Shown here: one piece after another, positions 16,480 to 24,513 of the stretch | Layout of the letters: each line of letters begins with the position of its first letter | How positions within the stretch are numbered: the first letter of the stretch is position 1 | From: an uncultured Bacteroidales bacterium | GTDB taxonomy: Bacteria; Bacteroidota; Bacteroidia; Bacteroidales; UBA932 | Assembly: GCA_944326255.1 (NCBI GenBank) | Contig: CALVDG010000005.1 | Coordinates: 1-64,000, forward strand | Direction: 5' to 3' | Length of the DNA: 64,000 nt | Notes under the pieces: generated by a model | The model's database searches: none | Told to the model about the DNA's origin: nothing | What the model saw: only the letters and a program-made list of their open reading frames with translations | Position numbers and translations under genes: made by a program

Positions 16480-17028
16480 ATGCCGACTAAAGCGCAGAAA
16501 CGGGAGCGCCGCCGGTGGTATGAGAGACAAAGGGCCGGAGGAGGTGTCGTTTTCCGAGGGGAAATGGTTTCTCCGGAAGAATTCGCGGAACTTCTCCGGC
16601 CCCGCCTTGTCCGGGATTGTGGTTCATACCGTATATGGAAGTACGACGTGCAGGCTCCTTTAACTTTATTCGGTCATACATTTGACGGGCTGCAGGATCT
16701 TCTGGGATATATCAATATTTCCGGTCAGATGCATTTTGGAGAACTGAGTGTCTGCCTGAAACAACCTGTTCGGACAGCCCCGGGCATTTATTGTGCAGAA
16801 ATATATGAGTGCTATCCTGTTTTTGATGCATTTGATGTAGGAGACAGCAGAGTGTACCGCAATGTTTTCTTTTCCCGGACACCATTTACGCCAGCCGTAC
16901 TGACCGAATTGAGCAGGCTGGCCAACGGATTGAATCTATGTGCGGTCCACGATAATCTGCCGGCTGATGCGCTTCCTGTTCTCTATCATGACGGGGACAG
17001 TGCGGATATGCTGCTGGCTGATATGTGA
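16480..17028 (+). CDS. Hypothetical protein
   Basis: 182 residues, not recognised. It begins with a strongly basic stretch (KAQKRERRRWYERQR). The remainder is a soluble mixed alpha/beta sequence with several aromatic positions (HTFDGLQDLLGYINI, YCAEIYECYPVFDAF). No signal peptide, membrane segment or enzyme motif is visible. It starts 13 nt after the DUF1232 gene and is probably cotranscribed with it. The basic N-terminus might contact nucleic acid, but nothing else supports that. Confidence 0.65.
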   Translation: MPTKAQKRERRRWYERQRAGGGVVFRGEMVSPEEFAELLRPRLVRDCGSYRIWKYDVQAPLTLFGHTFDGLQDLLGYINISGQMHFGELSVCLKQPVRTAPGIYCAEIYECYPVFDAFDVGDSRVYRNVFFSRTPFTPAVLTELSRLANGLNLCAVHDNLPADALPVLYHDGDSADMLLADM

Positions 17029-17048
17029 TGTCGCTGTCTAGAGACAGC

Positions 17049-17163
17049 GGTGGGTTTCTGATTTTTTGAAGTCATGGTGCGGTTAAAGAAAATCGTACTT
17101 GATTTACAGAATGTTATGCAATGTAGCGCACATTTGCTCACTTTTAAATCCGGTCAAATGTGC
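17049..17163 (-). repeat. 115-bp intergenic repeat, copy B (inverted relative to copy A at 5.0 kb)
   Basis: Its reverse complement aligns with 5008-5120 over the whole length. It contains a perfect 9-bp stem: GCACATTTG (17128-17136) with CAAATGTGC (17155-17163). It fills most of the 307-bp gap between the hypothetical gene and the tetR gene; the rest of the gap holds only a -7 box. Confidence 0.6.
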
Positions 17164-17290
17164 AGTTCTGAAGTGTAAGTAGTTGATTTTTATTGATATC
17201 GGTATCTGTGCTGCACCATCGGTTTCAGAGTCGGTGCGGACATTACGGATAAGTATGTTGAAAAACAGCTCCGATATGCGGAAATGGTAT

Positions 17291-17298
17291 TATATTTG
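17291..17298 (+). promoter_or_regulatory. -7 box (TATATTTG) of the efflux operon
   Basis: Exact TAnnTTTG, 37 bp before the tetR start codon. No TTTG is seen 19-21 bp upstream. Confidence 0.45.
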
Positions 17299-17335
17299 CA
17301 TTTAATATGATATTTAACTGCTTATTAAATACGCG

Positions 17336-17971
17336 ATGAAAGAAAAGGAAGACAAGGCCGGCGGTGACGGCAGCATGGAGGAGCGGATACTCGCGTGTGC
17401 GGAGAGACTGTTTCTCAACAAGGGGTACAATCTGACCAGCATGACGGAGATTGCCCGTGAGGCCGGCTGCACCCAGGCGCTGGTGCATTATTATTTCAGG
17501 ACGAAGGAGAACCTCTTCTCGAAGATCTTCGAGGGCAAGTTCCATCTTTTCATCGACTGCATCGTCCGGAAGGAGGACGAGAATCTTCCGTTCGAAGAGA
17601 TCGTCGCGGTCAGGACTTCCAGACTGTTTGACCTGATGGCCGCCAACCGGAGGCTGCCCTTTGTGTTCCTGAGCGAGTTCATCATCAATCCGGATCAGCG
17701 GTTCAGCCTCAAGGACAATATAGTCAGTCTCTGCGCTGAGGCGACCTCCCGTCTGGAAACGATGATTGCCGCCGAGGTGGAAGGCGGCCGTATCCGCCCT
17801 GTCGGGACGATGGACATCACCCTGAACATGTTTTCCCTTGTGGTGACATTTTTCATAGTCCTGCCTTTTCTGGAGGAGATGGGCTTTGTCACTGATGCCA
17901 ACAGGGATGAGTTCATAGAGCAGCGCAGGCAGGAGATACTTAAAACCCTGATAGGAGGACTGAGACCATGA
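17336..17971 (+). CDS. TetR-family transcriptional regulator of the efflux operon
   Basis: 211 residues. Residues about 15-62 are a TetR DNA-binding domain (ILACAERLFLNKGY, then MTEIAREAGCTQALVHYYF and TKENLF). The rest is the helical ligand and dimer domain. TetR proteins usually repress and release DNA on binding a small molecule. It is the first gene of a seven-gene run and overlaps the tolC-like gene by 4 nt (ATGA), so it most likely autoregulates the whole efflux operon. The ligand is unknown. Confidence 0.9.
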   Translation: MKEKEDKAGGDGSMEERILACAERLFLNKGYNLTSMTEIAREAGCTQALVHYYFRTKENLFSKIFEGKFHLFIDCIVRKEDENLPFEEIVAVRTSRLFDLMAANRRLPFVFLSEFIINPDQRFSLKDNIVSLCAEATSRLETMIAAEVEGGRIRPVGTMDITLNMFSLVVTFFIVLPFLEEMGFVTDANRDEFIEQRRQEILKTLIGGLRP

Positions 17972-19374
17972 AGACTTATATCGGAAAGTATGTGATGACC
18001 GCTTTGTCGGCGGCGGTGCTGGCGGCAGGTACGTTGCCGGTGTCCGCACAGTACCGGGTCTCTCCGCAGACGCAGCAGTATGCGGAAGTTCAGGATGCAG
18101 CCGTGTCCGATACTCTGCGGGGAGCTGTGGTGGACGGAGACTCTGTCTACACTATAGAGAGATGCTACACTCTGGTGGAGGAGAATTATCCTCTGGTCAG
18201 GCGGTACGGTCTGCTGGACCTGACGGAGGAGTTTACCCTGAAGAACGCCTACATGAATTATTTTCCCCAGATATCCCTGCAGGGATCCGCATCCTGGCAG
18301 ACTGACGTGCTGCAGTTCCCGTTTGACCTGAGTCCCTACGGGATAGACATGCCTACTTTCAGCAAGGACCAGTATGCGGCTGTCATCGAACTCTCGCAGG
18401 TGCTCTGGGACGGAGGCATGATAGCGGCCAACCGGGCCAACATCAGGGCTAAGGCCGATGTGGACATGGCCGAGCAGGAGATCAACATGTATTCGCTGCG
18501 GGAGAAGGTCAACGACCTGTATTTCGGCATATTGTACCTGGACCAGCAGATCCGGCAGGTGGATATCATGATGGAGGAGCTGCAGAGGGAGCATAAGCGC
18601 ATAGAGAGCTGCATCGCCAACGGTGTGGCCAATCTCTCCGACCTGGACCTGATAGAGGTCGAGCGCATCACCCAGGAGCAGAACCGGGAGAGCCTGGCAT
18701 CCATGCTGGAGGCCTATCTGAGGGTTCTGACCCTGATGACGGGAGTCAGGATAGACGACAGCCGGCAGCTGGTGATGCCGGTGCCGGAGGGGATGGACAT
18801 GGAGGCCATGCTGGCGGCTCTGATAGATGCCGAGATACGCAGGCCGGAGCTGGAGCTGTACAGGGCTCAGGAGCTGGAGATAGACACCCAGCTGGACTAC
18901 TGGACGGCGGGAGGCCTGCCTCAGTTCAGCCTGTTTGTCAGGGGCGGTTACGGACGGCCCGGACTCAATATGATGGACAACAGTTTCCAGCCCTTTGCCA
19001 TCGGCGGTATCCGTATGGTGTGGAATATCAGCAAGCTGTACAGCCTGGGTTACGGCAAGAAGATAGTCAATTACTCCAAGGAGCAGGTCAATACGGTGCG
19101 CGAGACCTTCCTGTTCAACACCAATCTTCAGGTGCAGGAGCAGGTGGCCGAGATACGGCGTTATTTCAAGACAGTGGAGGATGACGAGAGGATAGTGGAG
19201 CTGCGGGAGAATATCCGTAAGTCCACCGAGGCGGCCGTGGAGAACGGTACCAAGAATGCCTCGGATCTGGTCTCCGAGATCAATAAGGAGAACATGGCCC
19301 GCAGGCAGCTGATCATGCACCAGGTGGAGATGATGAAGACCATATATGAGCTTAAGACTATAAAAAACAGTTAA
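17968..19374 (+). CDS. TolC-like outer-membrane efflux protein
   Basis: 468 residues with a signal peptide ending near VSAQ. It has the two-fold long-helix layout of the outer membrane efflux family, with extended alpha-helical heptads around residues 150-250 and 370-460. Such proteins trimerise into a channel through the outer membrane and periplasm. A good AGGAGG site lies at 17953-17958, 9 nt before the ATG. It is followed 5 nt later by the HlyD-like gene, so the operon encodes a complete three-layer exporter. Confidence 0.88.
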   Translation: MKTYIGKYVMTALSAAVLAAGTLPVSAQYRVSPQTQQYAEVQDAAVSDTLRGAVVDGDSVYTIERCYTLVEENYPLVRRYGLLDLTEEFTLKNAYMNYFPQISLQGSASWQTDVLQFPFDLSPYGIDMPTFSKDQYAAVIELSQVLWDGGMIAANRANIRAKADVDMAEQEINMYSLREKVNDLYFGILYLDQQIRQVDIMMEELQREHKRIESCIANGVANLSDLDLIEVERITQEQNRESLASMLEAYLRVLTLMTGVRIDDSRQLVMPVPEGMDMEAMLAALIDAEIRRPELELYRAQELEIDTQLDYWTAGGLPQFSLFVRGGYGRPGLNMMDNSFQPFAIGGIRMVWNISKLYSLGYGKKIVNYSKEQVNTVRETFLFNTNLQVQEQVAEIRRYFKTVEDDERIVELRENIRKSTEAAVENGTKNASDLVSEINKENMARRQLIMHQVEMMKTIYELKTIKNS

Positions 19375-19379
19375 ATACA

Positions 19380-20297
19380 ATGAATATGAGAACAATGTGC
19401 AAATGGATATATATCGTACCGGTGTCGGCTCTGGCACTGGGACTTACGGCATCGTGCAAGGATGCGGACGGGGGCAATGACGCCTCGGGAACATTCGAGG
19501 CTACGGAAGTGACGGTGTCGGCGGAGGCATCGGGACGCATCATGTCGCTGGATGTCTATGAGGGCGGAATGCTTGCGGCCGGTCAGGTCTGCGGTCTGGT
19601 GGATACCGTGCAGCTTTACCTGCAGAAGCGGCAGCTTGAGGCCGGAGTCGATGCGGCCCTGAGCCGGAAGCGTGATGCCGCCACCCAGACGGCCTACATC
19701 AAGGAGCAGATAGAGGTGAACCGGAAGGAAGCCGGGCGTGTGAGCAATCTTATCGAGGCCGACGCCGCCAACACCAAGCAGCTCGATGACATCAACTCGT
19801 CCATCAGGCTGCTTGAGACTCAACTGGCGGCTACGGAGGCCGATATCGCCCAGAACAATGCTGTGGCCGAGGCTGAGGCCGCTTCCTATAGGGCACAGAT
19901 TGCCCAGGTGGACGAATCTCTCAGGCGCTGCCGGATAGCCTCTCCCATAGACGGTACCGTGCTGGTCAAGTATGCCGAGGCCGGAGAACTGACGGCTGCG
20001 GGCAAGCCTCTTTTCAAGGTGGCAGATCTGAGCTCCATGTACCTGAGGGCCTATATCACCGCCTCGCAGCTCACACAGGTGCGGCTGGGTCAGAAAGTCA
20101 GGGTCTTCGCCGATTCCGGCGAGAAGGGCGTCAGGGAGTACGAGGGGACTGTGTCCTGGATATCCGACCAGTCAGAATTCACTCCGAAGACCATCCAGAC
20201 CAGGGACGAGCGGGCCAATCTGGTCTACGCCATAAAAGTCTCGTTCGTCAATGACGGATACGTCAAGACGGGCATGTACGGAGATATTAAATTCTAA
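19380..20297 (+). CDS. HlyD/YbhG-like periplasmic adaptor (membrane fusion) lipoprotein
   Basis: 305 residues. The N-terminal hydrophobic segment ends in a lipobox-like LTASC, so it is probably anchored by lipid. After it comes a split biotinyl-lipoyl-like domain (EVTVSAEASGRIMSLDVYEGG and later IASPIDGTVLVKY) separated by a long coiled-coil hairpin (residues about 75-180). A beta-barrel domain lies at the C-terminus. Adaptors of this type link the inner-membrane ABC transporter to the TolC-like channel encoded just upstream. Confidence 0.88.
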   Translation: MNMRTMCKWIYIVPVSALALGLTASCKDADGGNDASGTFEATEVTVSAEASGRIMSLDVYEGGMLAAGQVCGLVDTVQLYLQKRQLEAGVDAALSRKRDAATQTAYIKEQIEVNRKEAGRVSNLIEADAANTKQLDDINSSIRLLETQLAATEADIAQNNAVAEAEAASYRAQIAQVDESLRRCRIASPIDGTVLVKYAEAGELTAAGKPLFKVADLSSMYLRAYITASQLTQVRLGQKVRVFADSGEKGVREYEGTVSWISDQSEFTPKTIQTRDERANLVYAIKVSFVNDGYVKTGMYGDIKF

Positions 20298-20308
20298 CCG
20301 GACCGGTC

Positions 20309-21241
20309 ATGTACAGTGTCGAGGCCGATAATCTCATCAAGCGGTACGGAAGCAACGAGGCTCTCCGCGGGGTGTCGTTCCGTGTGGACGCAGGGGAGAT
20401 ATTCGGCATCATCGGACCTGACGGTGCGGGCAAGACTTCGATATTCCGCATACTGACCACCCTGATCCTCCCGGATGGAGGAAGCGCGAGGGTACTCGGG
20501 CAGGATGTGGTGCGGGACTATCATGAGATACGCCGCCGTGTGGGCTATATGCCCGGCCGTTTCTCGCTCTATCAGGACCTTAGCGTAGAGGAGAACATCC
20601 GTTTCTTCGCCACGCTTTTCGGCACTACCCTGGAGGAGAACTACGATCTGGTAAAGGACATCTATTCATATCTGGAGCCGTTCAGGAAGCGTAAGGCAGG
20701 AGCCCTCTCAGGAGGAATGAAGCAGAAGCTGGCCCTGTCCTGCGCTTTGATCCACAAGCCGGAGGTGCTGTTCCTGGATGAGCCGACCACCGGTGTGGAC
20801 CCGGTGTCCCGCAAGGAGTTCTGGACGATGCTGACCCGTCTGAAGCAGCAGGGACTCTCGATAGTGGTCTCCACTCCTTATATGGACGAGGCGACCCTGT
20901 GCGACCGTATCGCCCTGATAGAGCACGGCCGTTTCCTGGACACTGATACTCCGGCGGGGATTATCTCGAAATTCACACTTCCGCTTCTGGCTGTGGACGG
21001 TCCGCACATGCCGTCCCTCCTGCGGGATATACGGCAGATTCCGCAGGTCTTCAGCTGCTTTGCCTTCGGAGACACCCATCACGTGGTGCTGAGGGAGAGC
21101 GGCCTGTCGGAGGAGGCTCAGATAGACCTCCTCCATACGGCCCTGTATGCTAAGGGTCACACTGACTTGACCATCAGGCATATCAAACCCGGTGTGGAGG
21201 ATTGTTTCATGTATCTGGATACTTTGGAGGAGAGGTCATGA
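20309..21241 (+). CDS. ABC transporter ATP-binding protein (first of an asymmetric pair)
   Basis: 310 residues. Walker A is GPDGAGKT, the signature is LSGGMKQK and Walker B is VLFLDEP. The position of the switch histidine reads STPYMDEA, so the His is replaced by Pro. The next gene has the opposite pattern. The two together correspond to the two halves of YbhF-like proteins, in which both domains are fused in one chain. It energises export by the two ABC-2 permeases encoded downstream. Its stop overlaps the next start (ATGA at 21238). Confidence 0.9.
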   Translation: MYSVEADNLIKRYGSNEALRGVSFRVDAGEIFGIIGPDGAGKTSIFRILTTLILPDGGSARVLGQDVVRDYHEIRRRVGYMPGRFSLYQDLSVEENIRFFATLFGTTLEENYDLVKDIYSYLEPFRKRKAGALSGGMKQKLALSCALIHKPEVLFLDEPTTGVDPVSRKEFWTMLTRLKQQGLSIVVSTPYMDEATLCDRIALIEHGRFLDTDTPAGIISKFTLPLLAVDGPHMPSLLRDIRQIPQVFSCFAFGDTHHVVLRESGLSEEAQIDLLHTALYAKGHTDLTIRHIKPGVEDCFMYLDTLEERS

Positions 21242-22053
21242 GAAGAGGAGAGGAGACAAGAAAATACATCCGTGAGCTTCTGGGAATGGAGGAGGACCAT
21301 TTTCTCAGGGAGGGCGAGGTTATCCGTACCGAGGGGCTGACCAAGTGCTTCGGGGACTTTACGGCGGTGGACCATATCTCGTTCTCGGTCAAGGAGGGGG
21401 AAATCTTCGGATTTCTGGGGGCCAACGGTGCGGGCAAGACCACTGCCATGAAGATTCTGTGCGGACTGAGCAAGCCTACGTCGGGGCGTGCGGTGGTGGC
21501 CGGCTATGACCTGCACCGCGGCAGGGACGTGAAGCGGCTCAAGAAGGTTATCGGCTATATGAGCCAGAAATTCTCGCTGTACGAGGATCTTAAAGTGTGG
21601 GAAAATATAAGGCTTTTCGGAGGTATATACGGACTCAGTGACGGTGTCATCGCCAGGAAGACGGACGAGCTGCTGCAGAGGCTGGGCCTCATGGAACAGC
21701 GGGACAGGATGGTGCGCGACCTGCCTTTGGGCTGGAAGCAGAAGCTGGCGTTCTCGGTAGCGATATTCCACGAGCCGAAAGTGGTCTTCCTGGATGAACC
21801 GACCGGAGGAGTGGATCCCGCTACCCGCCGCGGTTTCTGGGAGATGATCTACGATGCCGCCGAAAGGGGCATTACGGTGTTCGTGACCACGCACTATATG
21901 GACGAGGCCGAGTACTGTGACCGCGTGTCTATAATGGTGGACGGACGGATAGAGGCTCTGGACTCTCCGGCCGCGCTGAAGCGGGAGTACGGAGCCACCG
22001 GTATGGACGAGGTATTCAGAATGCTCGCCGGAAGGGCGAGAAGGGAGGAGTGA
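21238..22053 (+). CDS. ABC transporter ATP-binding protein (second of the pair, degenerate signature)
   Basis: 271 residues from ATG 21238, chosen because it overlaps the previous stop as ATGA. Walker A is GANGAGKT and Walker B is VVFLDEP, and the switch His is present (TTHYMDEA). The signature loop reads LPLGWKQK in place of LSGGQ. With the first ATPase this gives one complete and one incomplete ATP site per heterodimer, as in YbhF-like exporters. The N-terminal 35 residues before the ABC fold are charged and unassigned. Confidence 0.9.
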   Translation: MRRGEETRKYIRELLGMEEDHFLREGEVIRTEGLTKCFGDFTAVDHISFSVKEGEIFGFLGANGAGKTTAMKILCGLSKPTSGRAVVAGYDLHRGRDVKRLKKVIGYMSQKFSLYEDLKVWENIRLFGGIYGLSDGVIARKTDELLQRLGLMEQRDRMVRDLPLGWKQKLAFSVAIFHEPKVVFLDEPTGGVDPATRRGFWEMIYDAAERGITVFVTTHYMDEAEYCDRVSIMVDGRIEALDSPAALKREYGATGMDEVFRMLAGRARREE

Positions 22054-22057
22054 CGCT

Positions 22058-23206
22058 ATGGGACGGATGAGGGATTTTAAACGGTTCATGTCGTTTGTGG
22101 GGAAGGAATTCAACCACATTCTCAGGGATACGAGGACTCTGATGGTGCTGCTCGTGATGCCTGTGGTGATGATAGTGCTCTTCGGCTTTGCGCTCTCCAC
22201 CGAGATCAAGGACGTGAAGGTGGCTGTCTACGACCCGTCGAAGGATGCGGCCACAGCCCGGATTATCACGCAGATAGATGCCAGTGAGTATTTTACCGTA
22301 ACGGCATCTCTGGACGGGGAGGACGGGATACTCAAGGCGTTTCAGGACAATACGGCCGATATCGCGCTGGTCTTCGAGGACAACTTCTACCACCGTGCGG
22401 TGCATGACGGAGACGGCTCTGTACAGGTCATAGTGGACGGCTCCAATACCAATATCGGCTCGATGGCCGTGTTCTATGTCAGCAGCATAGTCTCGTCTTT
22501 CCAGAAGGAGCTGGCTCAGGAGGCCGCTCTGAACCGGGCTGACGGCAGTGCCGTGACACCCGTGCGCATCAGTACCTCGACCAGGATGATGTACAATCCG
22601 CAGATGAAGAGCGCGTTCAACTTCGTCCCCGGAGTGATGGGCATGATCCTTATGCTCATATGCGCCATGATGACGTCGGTGTCGATAGTGCGCGAGAAGG
22701 AGAGGGGCACGATGGAGGTGCTGCTGGTCTCTCCGGTCAAGCCGTTCTCGGTGATCCTGGCCAAGGCGATACCCTACTTCGTGGTCTCGGCCTTCATCCT
22801 GCTGCTGGTGCTCTGTCTGTCGGTATTTCTGATCAAGGTGCCGATTACAGGCAGCCTGCTGTGGGTGATATTCGTGTCGCTGCTCTTTATCCTGGTGTCG
22901 CTGTCCATAGGTATCCTGATATCGACGCTGGTGTCCAAGCAGGAGGTGGCGATACTCATCTCCGGCATGGTGCTGATGCTGCCGACGATGTTGCTCTCGG
23001 GTATGCTGTTCCCTGTGGAGAGTATGCCGAAGGTATTGCAGTGGATATCCTATACGGTGCCGGCCAAGTGGTATATAGAGGCCATAAAGATGATGATGAT
23101 TCAGGGACTGGGCATCCGTTACTGTCTGGACGCAGTGCTGATACTGTGCGGCTTCCTGACTCTGTTCACGGGCCTGAGCGTTATTAAATTCAAGGACAGG
23201 CTATGA
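22058..23206 (+). CDS. ABC-2 type permease (YbhS/YbhR-like)
   Basis: 382 residues. One transmembrane helix near residues 23-45 is followed by a large periplasmic domain (about 50-180). Five or six membrane helices follow in the C-terminal half, with the conserved REKERGTMEVLLVSP segment just before them. This is the ABC-2 layout of drug and lipid exporters. It overlaps the second permease gene by 4 nt, and the two probably form a heterodimer. Confidence 0.88.
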   Translation: MGRMRDFKRFMSFVGKEFNHILRDTRTLMVLLVMPVVMIVLFGFALSTEIKDVKVAVYDPSKDAATARIITQIDASEYFTVTASLDGEDGILKAFQDNTADIALVFEDNFYHRAVHDGDGSVQVIVDGSNTNIGSMAVFYVSSIVSSFQKELAQEAALNRADGSAVTPVRISTSTRMMYNPQMKSAFNFVPGVMGMILMLICAMMTSVSIVREKERGTMEVLLVSPVKPFSVILAKAIPYFVVSAFILLLVLCLSVFLIKVPITGSLLWVIFVSLLFILVSLSIGILISTLVSKQEVAILISGMVLMLPTMLLSGMLFPVESMPKVLQWISYTVPAKWYIEAIKMMMIQGLGIRYCLDAVLILCGFLTLFTGLSVIKFKDRL

Positions 23207-24315
23207 TTATAAAGTATCTCATAGAAAAAGAGTTCAAGCAGCTGGCGAGGAATCCGTTCATACTCTTCATCGTCGTAGCCCTGCCCGTGCTGGTCATGCT
23301 GGTCTTCCCCTGGGCCACTACGATGGAGATCAAGAATGTCAACGTGGCCGTGGTGGACAACGACCGCTCGGACCAGTCCCGTCTGCTGACCGAGAAGATA
23401 GCCTCGACGGAGTATTTTGACATTACGGGAGTGTTCATGCGTTCGGAGGATGCGCTGGAACAGATAGAGTTCGGGGATGCGGACATCATACTTGAAGTTC
23501 CGTATGGATTCGGGCAGGCCCTGGTGTCTGAGGGTGAGGGGTCGCTGCTGATTGAGGCCAATGCCGTAAACGGCACCAAGGCCAGTCTGGGCACTTCGTA
23601 TCTGGACATGATAGTGCTGGACTTCGCCGAGGAAATCAACCTGGAGCGCGGTGCCGTGTCGGTGCTTCCTGCCGGGGGAATCGACGTGGACTCATACTAT
23701 TGGTTCAATCCGACGATGGACTACAAGATACCCATGATCCCGGCTCTTGTGATGCTGGTGGTGGCCTTGATTACGGGGTTCCTGCCGGCGATGAACATAG
23801 TGGGTGAGAAGGAGGCCGGCACCATCGAGCAGATCAACGTCACGCCCGTGCCTAAGATTACCTTCATCGTGGGCAAGCTGATACCGTACTGGATTATCGG
23901 CATCATCGTGCTGAGTGTCGGGATGCTCGTCGCCTGGCTGCTCTATGGCCTGCGTCCCGAGGGCAGCGTGCTGCTGCTCTACGGCCTGTCGCTGGTGTTT
24001 GTATTCGGCATCTCGGGCCTGGGCCTCATCATCTCCAACTACTCCAGCAACATGCAGCAGGCGATGTTCATGATATTCTTCATCATCATCGTGTTCATCC
24101 TCATGAGCGGAATCTTCACGCCTGTCAGCAGTATGCCCGAGTGGGCCAGGGTCATATCCATGTTCGATCCGTTTACATATTTCGCTCAGATTATGAGCAT
24201 GATATACCTCAAGGGCAGCACTTTCCGCGACATCCTCCAGTATGTCTATCCCCTGCTGGCCTTCTTCGTGGTCATCATCGGCTGGGCCGTCCTCAGCTAC
24301 CGCAAGCGCGGTTGA
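23203..24315 (+). CDS. ABC-2 type permease (second subunit)
   Basis: 370 residues with the same layout as the preceding gene: an N-terminal helix, a periplasmic domain from about residue 45 to 170, then GEKEAGTIEQINVTPV and a cluster of five to six membrane helices. It is the last gene of the efflux operon. No clear terminator is seen in the 56 nt before the promoter of tRNA-Leu. Confidence 0.88.
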   Translation: MIIKYLIEKEFKQLARNPFILFIVVALPVLVMLVFPWATTMEIKNVNVAVVDNDRSDQSRLLTEKIASTEYFDITGVFMRSEDALEQIEFGDADIILEVPYGFGQALVSEGEGSLLIEANAVNGTKASLGTSYLDMIVLDFAEEINLERGAVSVLPAGGIDVDSYYWFNPTMDYKIPMIPALVMLVVALITGFLPAMNIVGEKEAGTIEQINVTPVPKITFIVGKLIPYWIIGIIVLSVGMLVAWLLYGLRPEGSVLLLYGLSLVFVFGISGLGLIISNYSSNMQQAMFMIFFIIIVFILMSGIFTPVSSMPEWARVISMFDPFTYFAQIMSMIYLKGSTFRDILQYVYPLLAFFVVIIGWAVLSYRKRG

Positions 24316-24371
24316 TGCTGCCGGTGGGCAAAATAAAGTTGGGTTGAGAGAGGTTTAATCCAAAAAAATTA

Positions 24372-24379
24372 TAACTTTG
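24372..24379 (+). promoter_or_regulatory. -7 box (TAACTTTG) of tRNA-Leu
   Basis: Exact TAnnTTTG, 16 bp before the mature tRNA. The nearest TTG upstream (24344-24346) is 25 bp away, further than usual. Confidence 0.5.
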
Positions 24380-24395
24380 CGACTTACTTATTGTA

Positions 24396-24481
24396 GCTCG
24401 AGTGGTGGAATAGGTAGACACGCAGGACTTAAAATCCTGTGGGCAGCAATGTCCGTACGGGTTCGATTCCCGTCTCGAGCA
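24396..24481 (+). tRNA. tRNA-Leu (anticodon TAA)
   Basis: 86 nt. Acceptor stem GCTCGAG (24396-24402) with CTCGAGC (24474-24480), discriminator A. Anticodon loop CTTAAAA sits between CAGGA and TCCTG, giving TAA. It has a long variable arm typical of leucine tRNAs and a T-loop GGTTCGATTCC. CCA is not encoded. A lipoprotein gene starts 33 nt downstream with no promoter visible between. Confidence 0.95.
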
Positions 24482-24513
24482 CTTCAATAATAAATCCCCA
24501 AAACTGTTTTTAT

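Noticed and set aside
17695..19437. A 580-codon open frame on the reverse strand across the tetR and tolC-like genes
   Set aside because: Antisense to genes with clear families. The translation is His/Leu/Arg-rich without any domain, as expected from the complement of a G+C-biased gene.
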